64,000 nt of DNA from Flavobacterium bernardetii (GCF_011305415.1 NZ_JAANOQ010000001.1:645631-709630); one strand, 5' to 3'; shown: positions 24,572 through 34,792, numbered from the stretch's first letter. Notes: generated by a model not told the origin, from the letters alone. Translations and numbers: made by a program.

Positions 24572-25435
24572 TTACAATTCTTCTGCGAATGTATCGTGTT
24601 GTTTGAAATCGCCAGTTTGGAAACCTTTGGTAAACCATTTTTTACGTTGTGCTGACGTTCCGTGTGTGAATTTTTCTGGTTGTACGTGACCTTGCATTTT
24701 AGATTGAATGGCATCATCACCGACAGCGTGAGCAGCATCAATAGCTTCTTCTAAATCGCCCACTTCAATTCGGTCTTGGTTATATTTTGCCCATAAACCT
24801 GCATAAAAATCGGCTTGTAATTCTTGACAAACAGATAATTTATTGGCATCTTCTTCGCTTTTGTTTTGTTGTGCTTGACGCACTTTTGCCGACGTTCCTA
24901 AAACCGTTTGTACGTGATGACCTACTTCATGCGCAATTACATATGCAATAGCAAAATCGCCACCTTTTGCACCAAAACGTGTTTTTAATTCTTCAAAAAA
25001 CTCTAAATCCATATACACTTTATTATCACCAGGACAATAAAATGGTCCAGAAGCAGAAGTTGCGCTACCGCAAGCAGTTTCTACACCGCCAGTGAACAAT
25101 ACCATTTCTGGTTTTGGATAGTTACCTAAACCTTCTTCTTGAAATATTTTTGTCCACGTGTCTTCAGTCATTGCAAAAACAGCATTGGCAAAATCTCCAA
25201 TTTCTTTTTGTTCTGGTGTTAATTCTGTTGCACCTTGAACTTGAGTTTCTTGTTGAGCAGGTTGCATTTGTTGGATTACATTTCCAATTTGTTGCCCTTG
25301 TTCACCACCAAATGTTACTAATAAAAAAGCTATAATTCCGATGATTCCACCACCACCTAAAACAGCTTTTCCTGTTCCGCTCATGCCACGTCTGTCGTCA
25401 ACGTTGTCACTTTTTCTATAATCTCTCCATTTCAT
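24572..25435 (-). CDS. YpfJ-type neutral zinc metallopeptidase
   Basis: A 287-residue protein of the KPN_02809/YpfJ family. It begins MKWRDYRKSDNVDDRRGM, has one membrane helix at about residues 30-45 (LGGGGIIGIIAFLLVTFGGE) and a metallopeptidase domain with the zinc motif AHEVGHHVQ. Downstream SEEDANKLSVCQELQADFYA supplies the third ligand region, and the family ends in TFAEEL. It probably faces the periplasm; substrate unknown. A convincing terminator follows. Confidence 0.93.
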   Translation of the reverse strand: MKWRDYRKSDNVDDRRGMSGTGKAVLGGGGIIGIIAFLLVTFGGEQGQQIGNVIQQMQPAQQETQVQGATELTPEQKEIGDFANAVFAMTEDTWTKIFQEEGLGNYPKPEMVLFTGGVETACGSATSASGPFYCPGDNKVYMDLEFFEELKTRFGAKGGDFAIAYVIAHEVGHHVQTVLGTSAKVRQAQQNKSEEDANKLSVCQELQADFYAGLWAKYNQDRIEVGDLEEAIDAAHAVGDDAIQSKMQGHVQPEKFTHGTSAQRKKWFTKGFQTGDFKQHDTFAEEL

Positions 25436-25461
25436 ATGTTAAGTATTTATTGTTTATAAAA

Positions 25462-25486
25462 AGTCTTCGACTACGCTCAGACTGAC
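25462..25486. repeat. Dispersed hairpin element near 25.47 kb
   Basis: AGTCTTCGACTACGCTCAGACTGAC, with AGTCT/AGACT ends and a terminal GAC, is laid out like an inverted relative of the 6799-6822 element. Confidence 0.4.
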
Positions 25487-25507
25487 ATTTTGTTAAATTA
25501 ATTATTT

Positions 25508-26278
25508 TTATTCTTGACCAATTTCGTCAAAAGCATTTTTGTTTTCTATTGGAATTATTTCATTGTATAAGGTGTAATTCATCGTATAGAAATATCCTAC
25601 AGTAAAAAATAATCCAATACAGAATGCAAAAACGCCTAAAAGCGCAATTATAAATGCAAAAATAACAGTTACAATTATTGTAAATGGATGTTTTACAGCA
25701 ATTTTAGAACTGTTTGACATGGCATCAGTTGCATTTTGATTTTCGAAAATAATTAGAGGAACCATGAAAATAAATAGAAGCGAAATAAACGCTTGCATGA
25801 TACTTGCAACAAGAGGTAAGTTTAAATAAATTAGTAGAAGACTAATAATATTTGAATAAAGCGTTGCTAAAACAGCACTTAATGCCAAAGGCTGAAAATA
25901 AGGACTCTTATAATAATCGAATAAATTATTGACACCAAATTCTTTATCCTGTTTGGCAAGGTGATTAATTTTATAAAAACCTGCCATAACTGGAGCTATA
26001 AGTGCAGCTAAAACAATTCCAATTGCAGCATTCATTAATAAATAGGTAAAATCTGATTGTAAAGTTTCACTTTTTTGAACAAAATCTTCTAATGATGAAA
26101 TTCCCATATAGGTAAAAATGGCAAAAAAGGTGATTGGAACGGCTAATAAAAGCATTAAAATTATTCCAACTCCAGAAACCCAAATGGATTTTTTAAAAGT
26201 AGTAAAGCTTTGATCAATGACTTTACCGATGTCTGGCGAATTATTTTGTCTGAATTTGGTTTCGAAATTTGAGTTCAT
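25508..26278 (-). CDS. Multi-pass membrane protein
   Basis: A 256-residue protein with about six hydrophobic segments (for example VGIILMLLLAVPITFFAIFT and IIVTVIFAFIIALLGVFAFC). Close relatives in flavobacteria are often labelled beta-carotene monooxygenase, which I regard as a misannotation because no catalytic motif is visible. KIAVKHPFTIIVTVI and the general plan recall glycerophosphodiester phosphodiesterase membrane-domain (GDPD_memb) proteins. Function unknown. Confidence 0.65.
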   Translation of the reverse strand: MNSNFETKFRQNNSPDIGKVIDQSFTTFKKSIWVSGVGIILMLLLAVPITFFAIFTYMGISSLEDFVQKSETLQSDFTYLLMNAAIGIVLAALIAPVMAGFYKINHLAKQDKEFGVNNLFDYYKSPYFQPLALSAVLATLYSNIISLLLIYLNLPLVASIMQAFISLLFIFMVPLIIFENQNATDAMSNSSKIAVKHPFTIIVTVIFAFIIALLGVFAFCIGLFFTVGYFYTMNYTLYNEIIPIENKNAFDEIGQE

Positions 26279-26425
26279 AATTTAAAAATATGTTAAAATC
26301 AAATTTAGTTTTTTAAAATTAAATAGCAAATGGAAATGTTAATTATCTTGTTTTGTATCTTAGTTTTTTGATTTGATTAAATAAATTCGTTTAAAAAATA
26401 TATAATATTTGTTAAAAATAAATTT

Positions 26426-26641
26426 ATGATTTATCTTTGGACAGAATTCACAAATAAAATTCCGGAAAACATGTTTGAATTTCAACAGTATTTAGGCTTT
26501 ATACTTTTCTTAACCATTTTAACTATAGGTTTTTGGTTAATGTTCTTTTTAGTAGGATTTGTTCAATATTGGATTGGCGGATCTTTAATAGAAATGTACA
26601 AAGAAAAGAAAGCAAAAAGATTAGCTGAACAAGAAAAGTAA
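26426..26641 (+). CDS. Small membrane protein (71 residues)
   Basis: MIYLWTEFTNKIPENMFEFQ leads into one long or two close membrane helices (YLGFILFLTILTIGFWLMFF) and ends in a basic tail, YKEKKAKRLAEQEK. It has its own terminator. I do not recognise the family. Confidence 0.6.
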   Translation: MIYLWTEFTNKIPENMFEFQQYLGFILFLTILTIGFWLMFFLVGFVQYWIGGSLIEMYKEKKAKRLAEQEK

Positions 26642-26658
26642 TTTTCTTAGCTTAATAA

Positions 26659-26692
26659 AAAATCCCGATTCGTACGAATCGGGATTTTTTTA
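26659..26692. terminator. Bidirectional terminator
   Basis: AATCCCGATTCGTACGAATCGGGATT is a perfect palindrome followed by T on the plus strand and preceded by A, so it can serve both convergent genes. Confidence 0.88.
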
Positions 26693-26705
26693 TGTTTGGT
26701 CTTAA

Positions 26706-26737
26706 TCAAAAACCCTCTAAAAAAGAGGTTTTGAAAG
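26706..26737 (-). terminator. Second terminator for the outer-membrane barrel gene
   Basis: On the minus strand AAAACCTCT and AGAGGGTTTT pair with one bulged base around a T loop, followed by a T run. Confidence 0.55.
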
Positions 26738-26748
26738 ATTGTATATTT

Positions 26749-29211
26749 TTAGAATTCTCCACCACCATCTTGCTCTTGCATTTTTGGTTTTGGATCTTTA
26801 TCTGTTTTTAATTTGTTAAATCTGTAAGTGAAAGAAACCGTAATTGCACGAACTCTCCATTGCATTTCGCTATATGAATTTACAGTTGGTAATTGTAAAT
26901 CTTGAATTCTCTTTCTTGAATTAAAAACATCATTCACATTAAAAGCAATAGTTCCTTTGTCTTTTAATACATCTTTACTAAAAGCTAAATTCATAGCCGC
27001 AATTCCTTTGTTTTTACCTTGAGCCATTTTCTGACCTGCATTGTAATTCATATTTGTTTGCCAATCAATTTTATATGGTAAATTAATTTTAGATGTTATT
27101 CTTGCCGACCAAGTACTAGATTTGAAATCAAAATTTTGATTCACTAAAACGTTGTTTGAATTGGTAAATTGGTAATTTCCTTTGGTTTCATTGTAAAAAT
27201 AATTTACGTTTGAGTTTAATTTCCACCATTTTTTTAATGAATAGTTTACCGTAAATTCTATACCAATTCTGTTGTCTTCACCTAAGTTAAAAGGCGAATT
27301 AATGATTACCGGAATTGTACCAATAAATCGACCGCTTTCTTTTCTAACCGTTTGGAAAGAATCTGTTGTATGATTATAGTAGGCTGAAGTACTAAATGTA
27401 ATTTCATCCCATTTTCTTAAATAACCAATATCAAAAGCATCTGTAAATGCTGGATTCAATTTCGGGTCACCTATAAATAAGTTAGTATTACTTGTGTAAG
27501 AAGAGAACGGATTGATGAAACGATCTCTTGGTCTGCTGATTCTTTTACTGTAATTTAAAGATAAACTAGAATCGTCATTTAATTCATAAGTAAAGAAAAG
27601 ACTTGGGAATAAATTGTTGTAATTTCTTTTGTTTAAATCGTTAGTTAACAATTGATTGATTTCTAAATTGGTGTTTTCAAATCGTAAACCTGCTAAAACA
27701 GATAGTTTGTTGAAAAATTTAGTTCCAAATTGTGTATAAACTGCAGTTATATTTTCAATATATTCGAAGTTGTTAGTGAAGCCAGGAATATTAGTATAAG
27801 GATCATTTTGTGCCACTCTTTCTAAAACTTCATAAACACTATTTGAATTGGTATAACTTCCTCTAGAACCTAATTCAAACTGCATGCCTTTACCAAGTGG
27901 CAAAACATAATCTGCTTGAAATAAGTTTCTATTTTGTCTTCCAATTTTAGATGTTTTTTCATCGGAAACAAACGCTCCAGTTTCTAAATAACTACCATAA
28001 ATATTAGAAAATTCATCTTCTTTATTTAAAGAAATAGAAGCGTCGATTGTTAATTTATGACCATCTTTTTTGAATTTCTTTAAGAAGTTTGAACTGTATT
28101 CAATTGCTTCATTATCGTTTTCAGAAATGTTATCACGAAAACGGGTGAATAAAAACGTACTTCTATCCAAAGTGTAATTTTTATAAGTAACATCTTCAAA
28201 ATTATTTCCACCATTATTTCTATAGTTGATACTATTTGTCCAAGTTGCCGATTTGTCTTTGTTTAAAAACACTTCCATTCCGAAGTTGACATTCGCCCCT
28301 TTACTGTAACGATCTGAAAATCTTCTTTCTTCAATATAACTGTTTTGTTCTAAATTTTCCTGATTAATTTTTGTTTTCCCAGGATTATTTCTATCATTAT
28401 ATGAAATAGTGGTAAATAAATTGTAAGTATCTGTTTTTGAATTGATGTTTGCAGAAATTCCATTGTTTCTTGGGTCTCCAGCAGTTGCTATAAGCGTTCC
28501 ATTTAAACCTTTGTTTTTTCCTTTTTTAAGAATAATGTTTAAGATTCCACCACCACCTTCAGCATCATAACGCGCAGATGGATTGGTAATTACTTCTACT
28601 TTATCAATGGCATCAGCAGGAAGCATTCTTAAAGCGTCGGTAACATTTATCGCAGTTGAAGGTTTTCCGTCAATTAAAACTCTTACGCTTTCGTTTCCAC
28701 GAAGAGAAATATTTCCTTCTACATCAACAGCAACACTTGGAATGTTATCTAAAACATCGCTAACTGTTCCACCTTTTACCATTAAATCCTGACCAACATT
28801 ATAAACTTTTTTGTCTAATTTAATATCAACAGTTGTTCTTTCTCCACGAATCATAACTGTTTCAATTTGGCTGGATTCCGTTTCGAACAGAATGTTACCT
28901 AAATTGGTATCTACAGAAATGTTTTGGTTTAATTTTTCTTGAGTTTTATAACCTGGAAATTCAAATTTGAAGTCGTAATTTCCGTTATTTAATTCGATAT
29001 TAAAATTTCCATTAGCATCAGCAGTTCCACCATTAACAACTATTTTGGTGTCTGATTTTGAAATTGTAATAATTGTGAATTCGACTGGTACTGAAGTTTC
29101 TTTGTCGATAATTTTGCCTGATAGAGTTACTTTTTTTAAAGAAACTTGCGAAAAAGCAGTTGTGCTTACAAGTAATAAAGTTAAAAATAGAATAGATTTT
29201 TTTAATAACAT
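26749..29211 (-). CDS. TonB-dependent-receptor-like outer-membrane barrel (OMP_b-brl_3 family)
   Basis: An 820-residue outer-membrane protein. The ATG at 29211 gives the signal peptide MLLKKSILFLTLLLVSTTAFSQ; a start 15 codons earlier would spoil it. After the signal comes a carboxypeptidase-regulatory-like domain (LSGKIIDKETSVPVEFTIIT), a plug-like region (VGQDLMVKGGTVSDVLDNIP, SVRVLIDGKPS) and a long beta-barrel ending VSFTYRFNKL. No SusD partner is present, so it is not a typical glycan locus; substrate unknown. The end is unusual in carrying a charged tail after the barrel, KDPKPKMQEQDGGGEF. Confidence 0.9.
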   Translation of the reverse strand: MLLKKSILFLTLLLVSTTAFSQVSLKKVTLSGKIIDKETSVPVEFTIITISKSDTKIVVNGGTADANGNFNIELNNGNYDFKFEFPGYKTQEKLNQNISVDTNLGNILFETESSQIETVMIRGERTTVDIKLDKKVYNVGQDLMVKGGTVSDVLDNIPSVAVDVEGNISLRGNESVRVLIDGKPSTAINVTDALRMLPADAIDKVEVITNPSARYDAEGGGGILNIILKKGKNKGLNGTLIATAGDPRNNGISANINSKTDTYNLFTTISYNDRNNPGKTKINQENLEQNSYIEERRFSDRYSKGANVNFGMEVFLNKDKSATWTNSINYRNNGGNNFEDVTYKNYTLDRSTFLFTRFRDNISENDNEAIEYSSNFLKKFKKDGHKLTIDASISLNKEDEFSNIYGSYLETGAFVSDEKTSKIGRQNRNLFQADYVLPLGKGMQFELGSRGSYTNSNSVYEVLERVAQNDPYTNIPGFTNNFEYIENITAVYTQFGTKFFNKLSVLAGLRFENTNLEINQLLTNDLNKRNYNNLFPSLFFTYELNDDSSLSLNYSKRISRPRDRFINPFSSYTSNTNLFIGDPKLNPAFTDAFDIGYLRKWDEITFSTSAYYNHTTDSFQTVRKESGRFIGTIPVIINSPFNLGEDNRIGIEFTVNYSLKKWWKLNSNVNYFYNETKGNYQFTNSNNVLVNQNFDFKSSTWSARITSKINLPYKIDWQTNMNYNAGQKMAQGKNKGIAAMNLAFSKDVLKDKGTIAFNVNDVFNSRKRIQDLQLPTVNSYSEMQWRVRAITVSFTYRFNKLKTDKDPKPKMQEQDGGGEF

Positions 29212-29417
29212 AGCGTAAAACAATTTACAGTACAAATGTACTGTTAGACTTAGCAAATAATTATTAAAACTATGTTAAATGATTTTATAAAATTTGCTTG
29301 ACAAGTTGTGAGTTGTGGTTTTAAACTAGAACTAAAATTCCTGAAAAAAATGATTTATTAGTAGTGGAATAATTTACACTATCTTTAAGTATTAATTAAG
29401 AATAAAAAAGAAAATAA

Positions 29418-30125
29418 ATGTTCAGACATAAAGGTAAAACCAGAAATTTAAAACACAATATTGGAATAGCTTCTTTGTTGTCTTTTGTGGCTGGAATTGT
29501 TAATGTTGTTGGTTTTTTAGCGGTTCAGAAATTAACTACTAATGTTACTGGACATTTTGCGTTTATGGTTGATGCAGCTTTTTCATTTCATTTTAATCAG
29601 GCACTTTTTTATTTTATTTATATTTTCTTCTTTTTATTTGGTGCTTTTTTTTCCAATTTTATCATTGAAATCACACAAAAAGTTACTGATAAAAATATAT
29701 TCATTATTCCTGTTTTAATTGAAGCGATTCTTTTAACAATTATTGCTTTATTGAATTTTAACTATATAGTTCAACATCCAAATTTAATTGCTTGTTGTTT
29801 GCTATTTGCGATGGGATTGCAAAACTCTTTGGTGACAACTATTTCCAATTCAGTGGTTAGAACAACACATTTAACGGGATTATTCACGGATTTAGGAATT
29901 GAAATATCTCAGCTATTTTTTTATAAAACAGAAGAACAACGCTTAAAACTTTTTTCCTCAATTAAGTTAAGACTAACGATTATAACCACATTTTTTATAG
30001 GTGGAATTTTGGCTGGATTATTTTTTTCAACCAATAAAATGAAAACCTTATTGATAGCTTCTCTAATACTTATAATTGGCTTAATTGTAGATTATATTAA
30101 TGTGAAACTTGACGAAACGAAATAA
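29418..30125 (+). CDS. YoaK/DUF1275 family membrane protein
   Basis: A 235-residue protein with about six membrane segments. FVAGIVNVVGFLAVQKLTTNVTGH, then GLQNSLVTTISNSVVRTTHLTG, is the family pattern, with TTHLTGLFTDLGIEI conserved. Role unknown; transport has been proposed only by analogy. It converges on arsC with its stop directly next to the arsC stop. Confidence 0.92.
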   Translation: MFRHKGKTRNLKHNIGIASLLSFVAGIVNVVGFLAVQKLTTNVTGHFAFMVDAAFSFHFNQALFYFIYIFFFLFGAFFSNFIIEITQKVTDKNIFIIPVLIEAILLTIIALLNFNYIVQHPNLIACCLLFAMGLQNSLVTTISNSVVRTTHLTGLFTDLGIEISQLFFYKTEEQRLKLFSSIKLRLTIITTFFIGGILAGLFFSTNKMKTLLIASLILIIGLIVDYINVKLDETK

Positions 30126-30467
30126 CTATAAAACTTTATTAATCAATTCCGTTGGTCTTGCAACTACAGCTTTTTCTCCATTAATTACAATTGGTCTTTC
30201 TATCAATTTAGGAAATTGAATCATAGCTTCAATAATTTCTTTATCCGATAAGGTTTTTCCTTTGAAGTTTTCTGTCCAATCTTTTTCTTTGATTCTAACT
30301 AATTCAATCGGTTTAATATTTAGTTTTTTTATGATAGTTTCTAATTCTTTGAAAGTAGGAACGTTCTCTAAATAATTGATTACTTCAAATGGTTCATTCA
30401 TGTTTTCTAAAAAACAAAGTCCTTCTCTTGATTTCGAACAGCGATTGTTGTGGTAAATGGTTAGCAT
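30126..30467 (-). CDS. arsC: ArsC/Spx-family glutaredoxin-type arsenate reductase
   Basis: A 113-residue protein. The ATG at 30467 gives MLTIYHNNRCSKSREGL with the catalytic Cys10; an ATG six codons earlier is less likely. ERPIVINGEKAVVARP is the family's RPI motif. Genuine arsenate reduction is not certain, because ArsC-fold proteins have other uses and no ars operon is adjacent. The stop codons of this gene and the YoaK gene lie back to back. Confidence 0.85.
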   Translation of the reverse strand: MLTIYHNNRCSKSREGLCFLENMNEPFEVINYLENVPTFKELETIIKKLNIKPIELVRIKEKDWTENFKGKTLSDKEIIEAMIQFPKLIERPIVINGEKAVVARPTELINKVL

Positions 30468-30526
30468 AAAATATTTTTTTTGCAAAGGTAATAATTGTAT
30501 TTTAGTGGACTTTAAAAAAACAAAAA

Positions 30527-31426
30527 ATGTATATAGAACAATTGCAAAAATTCAAGATTAATTTGTGGACATACTTAGTCATTCCAATTGCCTTTTTAGG
30601 CTTAATGGCTTATAATTATATGGCTACTGAAGGTGTTGATACCAATACAATGATTAAGCAAACTATTGAAATGATTGGTATAAATGGAACATTTGTTATG
30701 TTGGTTTCACCTTTAGTATTTATGTTGTTAATCGTTTTATTCTACAATAAATTCATTCAAAATAATACGTTACGAATATTAACGACATCTCGACCAAAAA
30801 TCGATTGGAAACGGGTGTTTTTTTCTTTTGGACTTTGGAGTTTAATTACAATTTTTACCACTGTGGTGAGTTATTACAATGCTCCGGAAGATTTCGTGCT
30901 AAATTTTAAACCTGAAAAGTTTGCAGTTTTTGTGATTTTAGCGATAATTTTAATTCCATTTCAAACTAGTTTTGAAGAATATTTATTTCGTGGACATATG
31001 TTGCAAGGATTAGGCTTAGCGACAAAAACAAAATGGATTCCGTTAGTTGTGACTTCTTTTTTATTCGGAATTATGCATATTGCTAATCCGGAAGTAGAAA
31101 AATTAGGAATGGTAATTATGTTCTATTACATTGGAACAGGTTTGTTTTTAGGGATTTTGACTTTAATGGATGAAGGTTTAGAATTAGCTTTAGGATTTCA
31201 TGCGGCTAATAATTTAATTGGTGCTTTGTTAGTGACTTCAGATTGGTCGGCATTTCAAACACATTCTATTTTAAAAGATGTATCGGAACCAAGCGCAAAT
31301 ATTCAAATATTCATTCCGATTTTGGTTATTTTCCCTATACTACTTTACATTTTCGCTATAAAATATAAATGGAGCAATTGGAAAGAAAAACTTTTCGGAA
31401 CTATCAAACCTATTGAAGTAGAATAA
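30527..31426 (+). CDS. CPBP (CAAX-type) intramembrane protease
   Basis: A 299-residue membrane protein with about eight hydrophobic segments. The motifs EEYLFRGHMLQG (EExxxR), FGIMHIAN (FxxxH) and GFHAANN are those of the ABI/CPBP glutamic intramembrane proteases. It overlaps menE by one base (TAATG), suggesting co-translation, though I know of no direct functional link. Substrate unknown. Confidence 0.92.
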   Translation: MYIEQLQKFKINLWTYLVIPIAFLGLMAYNYMATEGVDTNTMIKQTIEMIGINGTFVMLVSPLVFMLLIVLFYNKFIQNNTLRILTTSRPKIDWKRVFFSFGLWSLITIFTTVVSYYNAPEDFVLNFKPEKFAVFVILAIILIPFQTSFEEYLFRGHMLQGLGLATKTKWIPLVVTSFLFGIMHIANPEVEKLGMVIMFYYIGTGLFLGILTLMDEGLELALGFHAANNLIGALLVTSDWSAFQTHSILKDVSEPSANIQIFIPILVIFPILLYIFAIKYKWSNWKEKLFGTIKPIEVE

Positions 31427-32457
31427 TGAATCAATTTATTCATCCCGATTTTAAACTAAACGGAAAGAGTTTTTCTTACATCGAACTTTTATCTGAAGCT
31501 TTATATTTAAAAGAAAACGGACAATTATTTGAAAAAAATATTGGAAAATTTATTTTAGAATGGCTCAATAACGAATCGTTTGTTTTTGTGCAAACTTCAG
31601 GTTCTACTGGAAAGCCCAAAAAAATTGTGTTGCAAAAAACGGCGATGATGGCTTCGGCGAAAGCTACAGGTTCATTTTTCAATTTACAACCAAAAACTAA
31701 AGCTTTATTGTGTTTGTCCGCAGATTATATTGCTGGAAAAATGATGTTGGTTCGTGCCATAACTTTAGGGTTACATTTAGATACTGTTGAACCGAATAGC
31801 AATCCATTAGAAAATAAAAAATACGATTTTGTAGCAATGGTTCCGATGCAAGTGGCGAATTCTTTAGATCAATTGCATTTGGTTGAAACGTTATTAATTG
31901 GCGGAACAAAAGTAAGTTATCAAATGACAGAAAGTATTTTGAAAACAAATTGCCAAGCATTTGAATCGTATGGAATGACGGAAACGATTTCTCATATTGC
32001 TATAAAGCAAATAGGAGCGAAGCCTTTTACTATTTTACCCCATGTGAGTATTTCTGTTGATGAAAGAAATTGTTTAGTTATTGAAGCGTTAGAGCTGTCG
32101 CCAAATAAAATTAGTACAAATGATATAGTTGAGATTTTAAACGAAACGCAATTTATTTTAAAAGGAAGAATTGATAATGTGATTAATTCTGGAGGTGTGA
32201 AAATTTTCCCTGAAGAAGTAGAGGAAAAGTTAGCGAAATATATTTCAACTCCTTTTTTTGTGGCTAGTTTACCTGATGAGAAATTTGGAGAAAAACTAGT
32301 TTTGGTTTTAGAAGGAAAGTCTTTTGAAATTGAGAATGCTATATTTTCAGAATTATCAAAATTTCAGATTCCTAAGGAAATTGTCTTTGTAGATAAGTTT
32401 ATGGAAACGGAAACCAATAAAATCAATAGGAGAAAAACCCTTGAGAAGTTGGCATAA
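31426..32457 (+). CDS. menE: O-succinylbenzoate-CoA ligase (short, Bacteroidetes form)
   Basis: An AMP-forming acyl-CoA ligase of 343 residues. The A3 motif QTSGSTGKPKKI lies near 56-67 and ESYGMTETISHIA is the conserved nucleotide-binding motif. It is shorter than typical E. coli MenE but similar to what I recall from Bacteroidetes menaquinone pathways; the only other candidate is a generic acyl-CoA ligase. Menaquinone is the usual respiratory quinone of this group. Start overlaps the protease gene by one base. Confidence 0.82.
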   Translation: MNQFIHPDFKLNGKSFSYIELLSEALYLKENGQLFEKNIGKFILEWLNNESFVFVQTSGSTGKPKKIVLQKTAMMASAKATGSFFNLQPKTKALLCLSADYIAGKMMLVRAITLGLHLDTVEPNSNPLENKKYDFVAMVPMQVANSLDQLHLVETLLIGGTKVSYQMTESILKTNCQAFESYGMTETISHIAIKQIGAKPFTILPHVSISVDERNCLVIEALELSPNKISTNDIVEILNETQFILKGRIDNVINSGGVKIFPEEVEEKLAKYISTPFFVASLPDEKFGEKLVLVLEGKSFEIENAIFSELSKFQIPKEIVFVDKFMETETNKINRRKTLEKLA

Positions 32458-32635
32458 AAAAAGTGCCACACTAATAAAAAATCCTGTTTTGTAATTAAAT
32501 TCTTCTTTTTGCAGATTTTTTTCCAGTATGACACTAATAAAATACTTTATAACTAATTAATAGTTTAAGTTGTTTTGAAAAGAGTAGTAAATTTATAAAA
32601 AAATTATTAAATACACAAACTTTTCGTTAATTTTT

Positions 32636-33061
32636 TTAATGTTCCATTTTGAAATTGTAATCTAAAGAGTGTTTTCCACTTCCATAGAAGGAGAAAAAGA
32701 CACATAATAAAAGGGCAACACTTGATTGTATAAAGTTAGAGAGTATAAATTCTCCGAAAAAATTAATTAGTACGGCGCATAAAACAATTGGTAATTGAAA
32801 CCAAATGGACCATCTGGTAAAGAAGCCAAGTACAATCATAAATCCACCAATCATATGAGCCATAGCAACGTAATGAATTATCATCATTTCACTTCCATAA
32901 CCTCTAAATGAACTTAAAATTTCACTTAAATATTGCTTATTGGTAATAAAGGTTGCGCCTTTAATAAATAAAAACACGCCTAATGCAATTCTGACAAAAT
33001 CTAATGGGTAAGATGTGTGTGCGTTTGCCCATTTGTTCAAATGTTTAATAGTAGTAGCCAT
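32636..33061 (-). CDS. DoxX-family membrane protein
   Basis: A 141-residue protein with four membrane helices. SYPLDFVRIALGVFLFIKGA at residues 17-36 is the typical DoxX start, followed by AMAHMIGGFMIVLGFFTRW. DoxX proteins occur in redox and thiosulfate-related systems, but no such context exists here. Convergent with menE; the 178-base gap holds no terminator I can identify. Confidence 0.88.
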   Translation of the reverse strand: MATTIKHLNKWANAHTSYPLDFVRIALGVFLFIKGATFITNKQYLSEILSSFRGYGSEMMIIHYVAMAHMIGGFMIVLGFFTRWSIWFQLPIVLCAVLINFFGEFILSNFIQSSVALLLCVFFSFYGSGKHSLDYNFKMEH

Positions 33062-33123
33062 AGATAATAGATTTAAAATTACAATCTAAGTTACTAAAAA
33101 TTAATTGATTATAAATTATTTTT

Positions 33124-34749
33124 TTATTTTTTTTCTACCGAAATAAAAAACTGATTTGTTTTTACTTCAATGTTTTCTAATTCAAATTTCTTATCAATTT
33201 TAATTTCTTGTTTTGAATTGGTTGGATGTAATCGTATTGTTTTTTCATTAATTATAATATCTACAGGCATTTTGAAGTCGTTATTTACATTTTCCCATTT
33301 GTAATTTAATTTGCCTCCAGATTTAGATAAAACTAATTTTGGAATTTTTGTTGTCGTTAAATATTGATTAAAAACAGAAGTTAAATCGATACCACTTGCT
33401 GCATTAAAATAATCAACTACTGTTTTTGTATCAATAATTTGTTTTTTATAGGTTTCAGAATAATTGTATAATAATTTCCACCATTTTGCATCGTCATTAA
33501 TGATGTGACGAATTGTGTTTAGCATTAATGCACCTTTGTAATACATATCGCCACTGCCTTCTTTGTTTACACCAAATTGAGCAATAACTGGACGGTCATT
33601 TTGAACACTTCTCGATTGTCCGTTTACGTATTTAATAGCTTCATCATATCCTTTGACACATTCGATAAAAACGGTTTCAGTATACGTTGTAAAACCTTCG
33701 TGAATCCACATATCGGCAATATCTTTACTTGTAATACTGTTTCCAAACCATTCGTGACCCGTTTCGTGAATCGTAATATAATCGAAAAACATTCCAGCTC
33801 CAGTTCCAGATATATCCATTCCTAGATATCCTTTTTTATACTTATTACCATAAGCAACAGCACTTTGATGCTCCATACCTAAATAAGGAGTTTCTACCAA
33901 TTTGTAACCATCTTCGTAAAACGGGTATTTTCCAAATTTCGATTGAAAGCAATCCATCATAGGTTTTACATCATTGTCAAAGTGTTTACGTGCTGTTTCT
34001 TCGTTGTAACGTAATACATAATAATCTAAATCTAAACCTTCGTGATTGTCGTGAATATGCACATAATCGGCAATATTTACAGTAATATCATAATTATTAA
34101 TTGGATTTTTCACTTCCCAATCCCAACGTGTATATCCATTTTTTAAATCGGTAGAACCTAAAAATCTTCCGTTAGAAACATTCATTAATCCGTTCGGAAC
34201 AGCTATTTTCATACTTGCGCCATTATCAGGTTCGTCTGTTTGAGAATCTTTACATGGATACCATAAACTTGCGCCAGTTCCTTGTACAGCTACACCAATC
34301 CATGGATCTTGTTTTTTATCTTTTGTAAATACGAAACCACCATCCCAAGGTGCATTTTTAGCAATTACTGGATTTCCAGAATAATTGAATGTTATGGTTT
34401 GAGTTGTTCCTTTTTTTAATTCTTCAGGAAAATCTATAAAAACAGCGTTGAATTCTCTTTTATAATTTAGCTTACTATTTTCCCAAACAATCGATTCAAT
34501 TTTCATGTTTTCAAACAAATCTACTTGAATTTTAGACGTGTTATCATCCACTTTAAAAATGATTTCGTTGTATCCAACAATTGATTTTTCAGTAGGATTA
34601 ATTTTGATATCTAAGTTATATCGCAATACATCATAACACGTGCGTTCTTCACGTAAACCACCTTGTAAAGAATCTTTACGAGAAAAATTTTGCGCTTCAA
34701 TTTGATTGAAACCTAAAAAAGCAAGGGAAAATAATAGTGTTTTTTTCAT
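33124..34749 (-). CDS. M1-family aminopeptidase
   Basis: A 541-residue exported zinc peptidase (signal LGFNQIEAQ). The substrate-binding GMEHQ lies at 291-295, the zinc motif HETGH at 328-332 and the third ligand Glu351 in WIHEGFTT. The length is that of the Bacteroidetes periplasmic form, lacking the large helical C-terminal domain of PepN. It probably trims peptides in the periplasm. A 12-bp stem terminator for the upstream gene lies before its start. Confidence 0.95.
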   Translation of the reverse strand: MKKTLLFSLAFLGFNQIEAQNFSRKDSLQGGLREERTCYDVLRYNLDIKINPTEKSIVGYNEIIFKVDDNTSKIQVDLFENMKIESIVWENSKLNYKREFNAVFIDFPEELKKGTTQTITFNYSGNPVIAKNAPWDGGFVFTKDKKQDPWIGVAVQGTGASLWYPCKDSQTDEPDNGASMKIAVPNGLMNVSNGRFLGSTDLKNGYTRWDWEVKNPINNYDITVNIADYVHIHDNHEGLDLDYYVLRYNEETARKHFDNDVKPMMDCFQSKFGKYPFYEDGYKLVETPYLGMEHQSAVAYGNKYKKGYLGMDISGTGAGMFFDYITIHETGHEWFGNSITSKDIADMWIHEGFTTYTETVFIECVKGYDEAIKYVNGQSRSVQNDRPVIAQFGVNKEGSGDMYYKGALMLNTIRHIINDDAKWWKLLYNYSETYKKQIIDTKTVVDYFNAASGIDLTSVFNQYLTTTKIPKLVLSKSGGKLNYKWENVNNDFKMPVDIIINEKTIRLHPTNSKQEIKIDKKFELENIEVKTNQFFISVEKK

Positions 34750-34763
34750 AGTAGTTGGAATAA

Positions 34764-34792
34764 AAAAATCTACTAATTAGTAGTAGATTTTT
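34764..34792. terminator. Terminator of the acyl-CoA carboxylase gene
   Basis: AAAAATCTACTA / TAGTAGATTTTT, loop ATTAG, flanked by A and T runs on both sides; it separates the two minus-strand genes. Confidence 0.8.
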